A stretch of DNA of 5,073 nucleotides from Thalassolituus sp. (lineage in GTDB: Bacteria; Pseudomonadota; Gammaproteobacteria; Pseudomonadales; Oceanobacteraceae): NCBI GenBank assembly GCA_029212275.1, contig JARGOI010000212.1, positions 1 to 5,073 on the forward strand, in the 5' to 3' direction. Both the position numbers and the translations under genes were made by a program. Below, in pieces: positions 1 to 5,047 of the stretch (the first letter of the stretch is position 1; each line of letters starts with the position of its first letter). The notes beneath the pieces are model-generated. The model made no database searches. It was not told the origin of the DNA and saw only the letters and a list, made by a program, of their open reading frames with translations.

Positions 1-1706
1 TTGCCAGCGTCGATCGCAAAGAAATCAGTCAATACGATTCGTTGGTACTTAAGGTCACTTATCAAGATGTAGCGTTACTCAGCGAGCCGGATTTTAGTCC
101 ACTTGAGGCGGATTGGGATATCACCAGCAATAGTCGCTCGACACAAATTCAATTTAGTAATGGCAAGAATAACTCGATTTCGGAATGGACCTTGGTGTTG
201 TTTCCTAAGCGCACGGGGACCTTAACCATTCCGCCCTTACCTTTTGGTAATGTTAGCAGTAATGAAATTACCATCGAAGTGACCGAAAGCAGCAACTCAC
301 AACCGGTTAAAAACGATAATTTTTATTTTGAAGTCGAAGTCAGTTCGGGAGAGCATTACGTTCAGGAAGAGATCTTATACATCGAGCGTATTTATTTCAA
401 AGTACAGCACGAAAGTCCAAATTTATCGCCATTTACAGTAGCCAATGCGCGCCTAGAGTTACTGCAAGAGCCACAACGCCAAGTAATCGTAAAAGATGGT
501 CAACGCATTGGATTGTACGAACGTCGTTACGCTATTTTTCCAGAAAAATCGGGGACTCTAGCGATCCCCAGTCAACGCTTCAGCGCCACCGTGAATAATA
601 ATTATCGTACCCGTGGACAAACTGAAACCATTGTCAGCAGCCCGATTGAACTGGAAGTTAAAGCGATCCCTGATAATTACCCACAAGCGACGTGGCTGCC
701 GGCACGAAAGCTCTCCCTGACCGAAAAATTCAGTGACGCTAGCGACCAGTGGCAAGCAGGTGAACCAGTCACACGTACCTTTACCTTGGTTGCCGAAGGA
801 TTGAGTAGTGGCCAAATTCCACCGATCCCCTTACCTGAGCTTGATAATGTGCGCTACTACCCTGATCAAACTCAAGATAATACCGATGTCACTCCCAAAG
901 GCTTAATCACCCAGGTGACGCAATCGGTTGCTATGGTTCCCACCCGCGAAGGACAACTGCTCCTGCCAGAACTGCAAGTGCCATGGTGGAATACCTTAAC
1001 CAATACCTTAGAGTTTGCCACCTTACCGGCGCGCACCATCGACGTTGGTGCAGGCATAATGCCAGCGGCACCAATCACGCAAGCAATGACAACGCCTGTC
1101 TCGCCATCGGACCTCGGTGGTGGTAACGCTGTGGCACCAATGACAGCCCCAACTAACCCGCTCTGGTTGTGGGTGAGTATTGGTCTGGGCGCAACCAATC
1201 TTGTGACGCTGATTGCCCTGGGGTGGTTAATTTCACGACGTAAGCAATTCGCTAATTCTGGCGCCTTTAATGTAGAAAACGTGGGCGGCTATTCAGGAAT
1301 GAGCGCAGGCGCTAACTTGGGCAATGGCTTAGGCTCCCAAGGAGTATTTGGCGCAGAAACATCTAACCAAACACAACCGGACAGCGTGAGCTGGCAGGAT
1401 GTCAAAAAAGCCTGTCAAAGCAATCAACCCTTGGCCATTCGCGAAGCAATACTGGCTTGGTTTAATGACAGTCGTAATGAAATGACATCGGGTTCTGGCG
1501 CAGCGCATACGCTGAATCAAATTGCGAATTACTTCAACGATGCACAGTTAAACAATGCCTTGGCAGAATTGGATGCGGTATTATTTAGCGGGCAAAGTAA
1601 TTCGGCCTTCAACGGCAGTAATGTGTTGAACCTGTTAGAGAACGCTAAAAAAACGGCCCGTTCATCAACCCCATCGGAATTGCCGGGGTTATATCCCGAC
1701 AAATAA
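1..1706 (+). CDS. batD: BatD-family protein (aerotolerance locus), 5' end cut off by window edge
   Basis: The frame is open from the first complete codon at position 3, so the gene starts outside the window; the TTG at 42 is only an internal codon. 567 codons are visible. BatD proteins are usually about 550-620 residues, so little more than the signal peptide should be missing. The visible N-terminus (ASVDRKEISQYDSLVLKVTY) is typical of the first BatD beta-sandwich domain. Three strand-turn motifs of the form P-x3-G-x-L-x-[IL]-P, at visible residues 67-77, 179-189 and 312-322, mark successive Ig-like periplasmic domains. One membrane helix lies at 387-410 and is followed by SRRK, which places the C-terminus in the cytoplasm. 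A Gly/Asn/Ser-rich linker (about 415-453) leads to a helical C-terminal domain (about 461-552). In known Bat loci BatD acts with MoxR ATPase, DUF58 and VWA proteins; these would be expected upstream, outside the window. The biochemical role is not settled. The family call is confident. Confidence 0.9.
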   Translation, partial: ASVDRKEISQYDSLVLKVTYQDVALLSEPDFSPLEADWDITSNSRSTQIQFSNGKNNSISEWTLVLFPKRTGTLTIPPLPFGNVSSNEITIEVTESSNSQPVKNDNFYFEVEVSSGEHYVQEEILYIERIYFKVQHESPNLSPFTVANARLELLQEPQRQVIVKDGQRIGLYERRYAIFPEKSGTLAIPSQRFSATVNNNYRTRGQTETIVSSPIELEVKAIPDNYPQATWLPARKLSLTEKFSDASDQWQAGEPVTRTFTLVAEGLSSGQIPPIPLPELDNVRYYPDQTQDNTDVTPKGLITQVTQSVAMVPTREGQLLLPELQVPWWNTLTNTLEFATLPARTIDVGAGIMPAAPITQAMTTPVSPSDLGGGNAVAPMTAPTNPLWLWVSIGLGATNLVTLIALGWLISRRKQFANSGAFNVENVGGYSGMSAGANLGNGLGSQGVFGAETSNQTQPDSVSWQDVKKACQSNQPLAIREAILAWFNDSRNEMTSGSGAAHTLNQIANYFNDAQLNNALAELDAVLFSGQSNSAFNGSNVLNLLENAKKTARSSTPSELPGLYPDK

Positions 1707-1712
1707 TCAACG

Positions 1713-1771
1713 CTTTCAAAGGCAAGTCATATGACCTTGCTTGTATCTTTCAAAATGAGGTCATCAATGAC
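1713..1771 (+). repeat. Imperfectly duplicated translation-initiation region of the SDR gene
   Basis: Two related segments lie here: 1713-1735 (CTTTCAAA, 5 nt, GTCAT, ATGAC) and 1747-1771 (CTTTCAAA, 5 nt, GTCAT, CA, ATGAC). Each ends in an ATG-AC start in the same reading frame, 36 nt apart. Each has a purine-rich stretch before the ATG: AAAGG (1718-1722, 8 nt spacing) in the first copy and GAGG (1757-1760, 6 nt spacing) in the second. The first copy also contains the 10-bp palindrome GTCATATGAC (1726-1735). The identity is directly visible; whether it is a true duplication or chance is uncertain. Confidence 0.5.
1756..1761 (+). promoter_or_regulatory. Ribosome binding site deciding the SDR start
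   Basis: TGAGGT ends 5 nt before the ATG at 1767, so the GAGG core is 6 nt from the start codon, a near-ideal distance. This supports 1767 as the main start over the in-frame ATG at 1731, whose AAAGG is 8 nt away and is also usable. Confidence 0.7.
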
Positions 1772-2633
1772 AGATCTAATTAACAATGTCGTAATTACCG
1801 GAGCCGGCAGCGGTTTAGGTCGTGCGTTTGCGTTACAATTTGCGCACATGGGTTATGACATTTGCCTAAGCGACATCAATGAAGAAGGTCTGCAACAAAC
1901 GCTGACATTAATTACAGAAGCTGGCGCTCAGCAAGGTTTAAAGATAGACATTTGGACTTTTAACTTAGATGTACGCAATCCCAGTCAATGGCAAGATTTA
2001 TTGGCTGCCGTGGTTGCGCGTTGGGGTTGCGTTGGTACTGTGATTAACAATGCTGGAGTGGCCCATGCCGATCGCATGGGCGATGGACAATGGCAAGACT
2101 GGCAATGGGTTCTGGATATTAATTTAAAAGGCGTGATGCTCGGTTGTCATACTTTTACTCCACTAATGAAGCAGCAAGGCCATGGTCGATTGCTCAATAT
2201 TGCTTCTCTGGCTGGGATAATGAATCCACCGACCATGAGCGCATACAATGTCAGCAAGGCAGGCGTGATCGCCCTGTCTGACACCTTGCATTTTGAACTC
2301 AAACCTTACGGTATTGACGTGACTGTGCTCTGCCCTAACTTCTTTAAAACCAATCTTAATGATTCTATGCGCAGCAGTGACGCTAACTTAAAGAAAAGTT
2401 CGAAACGCTTGATCGAAGATAAGCCGTCGATGAGCGTCGACGACATTGCCGCAACAGCAATAAAAGCTTTATTTCAAGGTAAGCGGCTGTGTGTACCCGA
2501 TACCATGGGACGTTTTGCTGCGTTTGCGAAAACCTATTTGCCCTTTATTGTGCGTCGCAAAATTCGTGTTATTTCCCAAGGTATGCGTCAGCGCGAACTA
2601 AAACAAAAACAGCTTGCACAAAGTGACCAATAA
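1767..2633 (+). CDS. Classical short-chain dehydrogenase/reductase (SDR), NAD(H)-type
   Basis: A 288-residue NAD(P)-dependent oxidoreductase with a Rossmann fold, probably cytoplasmic. Numbered from the ATG at 1767: cofactor-binding TGAGSGLG at 11-18; an Asp at 36 at the end of the second strand (LSDI), which in classical SDRs favours NAD(H); Asp68 for adenine contact (NLDV); NNAG at 94-97; and the catalytic tetrad Asn119, Ser147, Tyr160 and Lys164 (S...AYNVSK). The core ends near residue 240. A basic, amphipathic tail of about 45 residues (PFIVRRKIR...) follows and could touch the membrane or form oligomer contacts. The substrate cannot be read from the sequence. Start 1767 was chosen for its Shine-Dalgarno site and because TGxxxGxG then lies about 10 residues in, as is usual; a start at 1731 would add 12 residues. 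It begins 60 nt after batD with no terminator between, so read-through from batD is likely. Confidence 0.93.
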   Translation: MTDLINNVVITGAGSGLGRAFALQFAHMGYDICLSDINEEGLQQTLTLITEAGAQQGLKIDIWTFNLDVRNPSQWQDLLAAVVARWGCVGTVINNAGVAHADRMGDGQWQDWQWVLDINLKGVMLGCHTFTPLMKQQGHGRLLNIASLAGIMNPPTMSAYNVSKAGVIALSDTLHFELKPYGIDVTVLCPNFFKTNLNDSMRSSDANLKKSSKRLIEDKPSMSVDDIAATAIKALFQGKRLCVPDTMGRFAAFAKTYLPFIVRRKIRVISQGMRQRELKQKQLAQSDQ

Positions 2634-2635
2634 TT

Positions 2636-2673
2636 CAGCTTCGTGCTGCACACTCCTATAAAAGTATGAAGCT
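2636..2673 (+). promoter_or_regulatory. Possible start-codon-masking hairpin of the methyltransferase gene
   Basis: AGCTTCGT (2637-2644) can pair with ATGAAGCT (2666-2673): 8 pairs including one G-U, with a 21-nt loop. The whole start codon would be in the stem. A competing small hairpin, CAGC-TTCGT-GCTG (2636-2648), would free the start. No good Shine-Dalgarno site lies in the 15 nt before the ATG. The pairing is seen in the sequence; any regulatory role is inference. Confidence 0.3.
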
Positions 2674-3421
2674 AAGTCAACGACTCACGCTACTCAAAAG
2701 TATCGCGTGTGATGCCATTAACCATAATCACTACGATCATGTTTGGGACGTTTGTTGTGATCATGGTTATTTAGGGGAAGCAATTTTAGAAAACACTCTT
2801 TTAAGCCACAAAAGCGATGTCGACACTGCTGAATTAACGCTGCATTTCGTCGATATTGTGCCTCATGTACTGGATACGCTAGAACAACGTCTAACAGCCC
2901 AATGGCCAGCGTTTAGCCGTTACTGGCAATGTCATTGTTTGGATGGTGCACACCTGCCCTTCAATCATTATCAGGGACGTCATCTGGTTATTTTGGCAGG
3001 CATCGGCGGTGATTTGATGATTCATATGATCCAATCATTGCTAACTCGGTATCCTGACCTCGCCGTCGATTTTTTATTGTGCCCTGTGCATCATCAATAC
3101 GCACTGAGAGAGCAACTTATTCGCAGCCAACTGCACCTACAATCGGAAGAATTGCTGGAAGAAAATAAGCGTTTTTACGAAGTATTATTCGTCATGAAAA
3201 ATACGATCAAAGGTAGCGATGTCATGCCCAATATCCCCCCTGCTTTAACCAATGTAGGAGAGAAAATTTGGCATGCGAACAACGAACAACAATTGCAAGT
3301 AATGCAACGCTATTTAGACAAAACGTTGGCGCATTATAAGCGCTGTGCAATAGGTGGAGATGCGGATGCTGAGAATATCGTGTCCGCATATCAAGCAGTC
3401 AAACTGCAATTTTCAGAATGA
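2666..3421 (+). CDS. trmK: TrmK/COG2384-like SAM-dependent methyltransferase, probably tRNA (adenine22-N1)-type
   Basis: A 251-residue protein with a class I methyltransferase fold. SAM-binding motif I is DVCCDHGYLG at 28-37, the acidic motif II is FVDIVP at 61-66, CLDG follows at 91-94, and the probable catalytic-loop motif LAGIGGDLM at 110-118 matches the IAGxGG signature of TrmK-type enzymes. CPVHHQYALR (139-148) and EENKRFYEV (165-173) are the pattern I associate with the gammaproteobacterial branch of this family. Characterised Gram-positive TrmK makes m1A22 in tRNA; the activity of the gammaproteobacterial branch is less certain, so the symbol is provisional. The start at 2666 is fixed by an in-frame stop at 2624 and the lack of another ATG, although no clear ribosome binding site precedes it. 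It starts 32 nt after the SDR stop and probably shares its transcript. It ends convergent to dps. Confidence 0.8.
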   Translation: MKLSQRLTLLKSIACDAINHNHYDHVWDVCCDHGYLGEAILENTLLSHKSDVDTAELTLHFVDIVPHVLDTLEQRLTAQWPAFSRYWQCHCLDGAHLPFNHYQGRHLVILAGIGGDLMIHMIQSLLTRYPDLAVDFLLCPVHHQYALREQLIRSQLHLQSEELLEENKRFYEVLFVMKNTIKGSDVMPNIPPALTNVGEKIWHANNEQQLQVMQRYLDKTLAHYKRCAIGGDADAENIVSAYQAVKLQFSE

Positions 3422-3440
3422 TAAATCAAAAGACTTTTTA

Positions 3441-3472
3441 GAAAAAAAGCGCACAATAAAAATATTGTGCGC
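3441..3472 (-). terminator. Rho-independent terminator of dps
   Basis: A perfect 10-bp inverted repeat (GCGCACAATA, 3449-3458, and TATTGTGCGC, 3463-3472) with a 4-nt loop. Read on the minus strand it is followed by seven T residues (complement of 3442-3448). On the plus strand it is followed by CTTCG, not a T-run, so it should mainly stop transcription arriving from dps, about 70 nt after the dps stop codon. It may also slow read-through from the convergent methyltransferase gene. Confidence 0.9.
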
Positions 3473-3539
3473 CTTCGTAATCAACGATAGAAATTAGCCA
3501 ATCTAGCCAAAGTAACTAACGTAGTTTAGATGATTGAAA

Positions 3540-4010
3540 TTACTTGCTGGTTGCTCTTAACATCCACGCAGTTTTCTCATGTATTCTCATACGATCCGAC
3601 ACCAACGAAGCAGTCGACTCATCCGCAAACTCTTGTGCAGTTTTTAGCACTTCACGAGCGGTTTTCACCACTTGCTCATGACCTTGAGTCAGCAGAGCAA
3701 CCATCTTCATCGATTCTGGTACGCCATCTACTTCTTCAATGGAACTCAATTTGGCGAACTCTTTGTAAGTACCCGGGGCTGGTACATCCAAGGTACGAAT
3801 ACGTTCGGCGATGTCATCCACCGCAAGGGCTAATTCGGTATAGTGCTCTTCGAACATGAGGTGCAATTCACGGAAGTGAATACCGGTAACATTCCAATGA
3901 AAATTATGAGTTTGTAAATACAGGGTGTAAGAATCGGCCAATAGCTTCTTCAAACCTTCGGCGATTTCTGTACGACCTTTTTCGTTGATACCAATGTCTA
4001 TTTTCGTCAT
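3540..4010 (-). CDS. dps: Dps-family ferritin-like protein (DNA protection during starvation)
   Basis: 156 residues, the usual Dps size. The family forms 12-subunit cages that oxidise and store iron with hydrogen peroxide, protecting DNA. The inter-subunit ferroxidase ligands are all present at the expected spacing: His38 (in HNFHWN), His50, Glu54, Asp65 and Glu69 (in DDIAER). These match the E. coli pattern at +0, +12, +16, +27 and +31, with Glu replacing Asp at the third site. The N-terminus (MTKIDIGINEKGRTEIAEGL) lacks the Lys-rich tail used by E. coli Dps to bind DNA, so this may be mainly an iron/peroxide scavenger. The start at 4010 was chosen because AAGGAGA precedes it; an in-frame ATG at 4043 would add 11 residues but has no ribosome binding site. 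It is a single-gene unit with its own terminator and repeat-containing upstream region. Confidence 0.96.
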   Translation of the reverse strand: MTKIDIGINEKGRTEIAEGLKKLLADSYTLYLQTHNFHWNVTGIHFRELHLMFEEHYTELALAVDDIAERIRTLDVPAPGTYKEFAKLSSIEEVDGVPESMKMVALLTQGHEQVVKTAREVLKTAQEFADESTASLVSDRMRIHEKTAWMLRATSK

Positions 4011-4015
4011 GGTTT

Positions 4016-4022
4016 TCTCCTT
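4016..4022 (-). promoter_or_regulatory. Strong ribosome binding site of dps
   Basis: On the minus strand AAGGAGA lies 5 nt before the ATG at 4010. It is a near-perfect Shine-Dalgarno site, fits a highly expressed stress protein and decides the start. Confidence 0.9.
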
Positions 4023-4058
4023 GGGTTGAGTGTGTATTAACATTTTTAAAAATTTATT

Positions 4059-4080
4059 CAGTGCATGTTTTGTTGCACTG
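4059..4080 (-). promoter_or_regulatory. Perfect inverted repeat upstream of dps, candidate operator
   Basis: CAGTGCA (4059-4065) and TGCACTG (4074-4080) form a perfect 7-bp inverted repeat around 8 nt (TGTTTTGT), 49-70 nt upstream of the dps start codon. The two-fold symmetry over 22 bp suits a dimeric transcription factor; a hairpin in the mRNA leader is the alternative. It does not match the OxyR or Fur consensus as I know them. The repeat is certain; its role is inferred. Confidence 0.5.
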
Positions 4081-4106
4081 TTAATGTGTAAAAAGTGATG
4101 TGTAAA
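4078..4106 (-). promoter_or_regulatory. Direct repeat and weak promoter-like elements upstream of dps
   Basis: On the minus strand TTTACACAT occurs twice with a 14-bp period (complements of 4098-4106 and 4084-4092). The first copy contains TTTACA, a fair -35 hexamer; 17 bp downstream lies TAACAG (complement of 4078-4083), a weak -10. If this is the dps promoter, the inverted repeat at 4059-4080 would overlap the -10 and start site. The promoter assignment is tentative. Confidence 0.3.
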
Positions 4107-4170
4107 CAGTTTGCAAAATGTAAGTTGGACGATTTCAACGGCACATGAATCGTTCGTAAATTAAGAATCC

Positions 4171-4206
4171 AATAAAAAACGTCAAAAATTATAAATATCT
4201 GACGTT
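4171..4206 (-). terminator. Probable Rho-independent terminator of the lipoprotein gene, overlapping its stop codon
   Basis: On the minus strand AACGTCA (complement of 4200-4206) pairs with TGACGTT (complement of 4178-4184) across a 15-nt AT-rich loop, and the second arm runs directly into a T-rich tail (TTTTTTATT). The first arm lies within the last codons of the lipoprotein gene and the stop codon is in the loop. The large loop and 7-bp stem make it weaker than the dps terminator. Confidence 0.6.
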
Positions 4207-4647
4207 GCGATTTAGGGCACTAAGCGTGACATTTGACGTTTCAGAATGAACTTCACTGTCTTTCAAACTAACTTTCTTGCCCGTATTGTCTAAAATCGTC
4301 TTTTCAATCTTTTCTTCGGTCATCTCACCATCGACTTTAACGACGTTGACGTTATCCTTTATTTCCTTATTCAAGCCATCAGGATTTAAACTATCCGTAT
4401 CTATTGATGCGGTTCCACCTGGTAGGTAGATAGTGCCATTACTAAAATCGACAGCAAACGCAATCACTCCTGGGATCACAAAAAACAACAATCCAATGGC
4501 GTCTAACACAACAATACCAGCGTCTAATTTTCCAGAAACTTGACCTTTTCGTTCTGGGTGTAAAATCGTGCCACACGCCGATAATTGCAGTATCCCTGCG
4601 GCAACCAACGACAGAACAAATGGCTTTCTTAAGGTTCGGAGCTTCAT
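4189..4647 (-). CDS. Small conserved lipoprotein of unknown function
   Basis: 152 residues. The N-terminus is a lipoprotein signal: positive MKLRTLRK, a hydrophobic stretch (about 9-21) and lipobox LSAC with Cys25 as the lipidated residue. Gly at +2 rather than Asp predicts sorting to the outer membrane. After GTILHPERKGQ comes a very hydrophobic segment (about 43-67, IVVLDAIGLLFFVIPGVIAF) ending in AVDFSNGTIYLP. This core resembles short proteobacterial lipoproteins I recall as conserved but uncharacterised; I cannot give a family name with confidence. The remaining half (80-152) is polar and charged, with a TEEKIEKTI-like amphipathic helix, and looks soluble and less conserved. The start at 4647 follows AGGTG at good spacing. 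It lies upstream of dps on the same strand, but a terminator separates them, so they are probably independent. Confidence 0.8.
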   Translation of the reverse strand: MKLRTLRKPFVLSLVAAGILQLSACGTILHPERKGQVSGKLDAGIVVLDAIGLLFFVIPGVIAFAVDFSNGTIYLPGGTASIDTDSLNPDGLNKEIKDNVNVVKVDGEMTEEKIEKTILDNTGKKVSLKDSEVHSETSNVTLSALNRNVRYL

Positions 4648-4652
4648 GCATA

Positions 4653-4657
4653 CACCT
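4653..4657 (-). promoter_or_regulatory. Ribosome binding site of the lipoprotein gene
   Basis: AGGTG on the minus strand lies 5 nt before the ATG at 4647. It is moderate in strength and supports this start, which also gives a normal-length lipoprotein signal. Confidence 0.7.
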
Positions 4658-4981
4658 ATAATTAGTTTTGTTCAGAAATAGAAATTTCTTTGACGGACTG
4701 AATGTTTCTTAGCAAGGTAGACCACGTCTTCGAAGAAAAATTCACAAAAAAAGGATATTGGGCAAATTCTCTCAAAAGCCAATCCTCTCCAAACCTCAGC
4801 TAACGCGTTCTTGCAGAGATGTGCGTCTTTTTCGTTAAGCCGTTGTCAAAGGCATTCGATGCTTTATTATTTGTTTCAAGAAATGCAGAGCCTACACACT
4901 CTAGCGACTCTGATTTGAAAGATAGACTTGCTAGAAAAGAGTGACTATTTATCGGCTACTCATCAAGTAATCCGGTGATAG
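4658..4981. other. Long intergenic region without a convincing gene
   Basis: An AT-rich stretch upstream of the lipoprotein gene. No tRNA, no mobile element ends and no known protein were recognised. It holds a 10-bp palindrome TCTTCGAAGA (4727-4736), a short hairpin with one bulge at 4848-4865 followed by a T-rich stretch on the plus strand, and two plus-strand frames of 33 and 41 codons (4702-4803 and 4819-4944) in the same phase, separated by one TAA at 4801. Neither frame has a good ribosome binding site. The lipoprotein promoter should lie in 4660-4760, but no clear -35/-10 pair is seen. Confidence 0.5.
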
Positions 4982-5012
4982 TTGTATGTTAAAAAGCTAT
5001 ATCTGATATACT
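4982..5012 (+). promoter_or_regulatory. Extended -10 promoter with C-rich discriminator
   Basis: TATACT at 5007-5012 is preceded by TG one base away (5004-5005), a full extended -10 element. A -35-like TTGTAT lies at 4982-4987 with a long 19-bp spacer, tolerable for an extended -10 promoter. The bases just after it are GCCCCCC (5013-5019). GC-rich discriminators are known from stringently controlled promoters such as those of rRNA, tRNA and translation genes. The predicted start of transcription is near 5019-5020. The promoter faces rightward, away from the lipoprotein gene. Confidence 0.55.
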
Positions 5013-5021
5013 GCCCCCCAT

Positions 5022-5036
5022 GATGGCTTGGCCATC
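5022..5036 (+). other. Short perfect hairpin at the predicted 5' end of the rightward transcript
   Basis: GATGGC (5022-5027) and GCCATC (5031-5036) form a 6-bp GC-rich stem with a TTG loop, 2-3 nt after the predicted transcription start. Such 5'-terminal hairpins can stabilise mRNA. The pairing is visible; the role is inferred. Confidence 0.4.
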
Positions 5037-5047
5037 GCGTCATCTTT

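Noticed and set aside
42..44. TTG at 42 as the start of the batD frame
   Set aside because: The frame is open to the window edge and the codons before it (ASVDRKEISQYDS) already read as BatD, so the gene simply continues outside.
558..1520. Minus-strand open frames of 63-108 codons opposite batD (558-815, 872-1198, 1329-1520)
   Set aside because: They lie antisense to a well-supported BatD frame, have no recognisable domains and look like shadows.
3495..3510. TAGCCAA direct repeat, 9-bp period
   Set aside because: It is too short and isolated to support a repeat array or attachment site.
3514..3526. AACTA-ACG-TAGTT mini-hairpin in the dps 3' untranslated region
   Set aside because: It is 5 bp and AT-rich with no T-run; such short hairpins are common by chance and the real terminator lies just beyond.
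3530..3859. Plus-strand frame of 109 codons opposite dps
   Set aside because: It is antisense to a clear Dps with intact catalytic residues, and its translation has no family features.
4011..4043. An 11-residue N-terminal extension of Dps from the ATG at 4043
   Set aside because: It lies in an AT-rich leader with no ribosome binding site, while the ATG at 4010 has AAGGAGA at ideal spacing.
4442..4651. Alternative minus-strand frame of 69 codons overlapping the lipoprotein start
   Set aside because: It overlaps the lipoprotein gene in another frame, is Arg/Cys-rich and lacks a signal peptide or domain; the lipoprotein frame has a lipobox and ribosome binding site.
4804..4831. Terminator-like ACGC...GCGT followed by CTTTTT on the plus strand
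   Set aside because: The stem is only 4 bp with a large loop, and no plus-strand gene precedes it.
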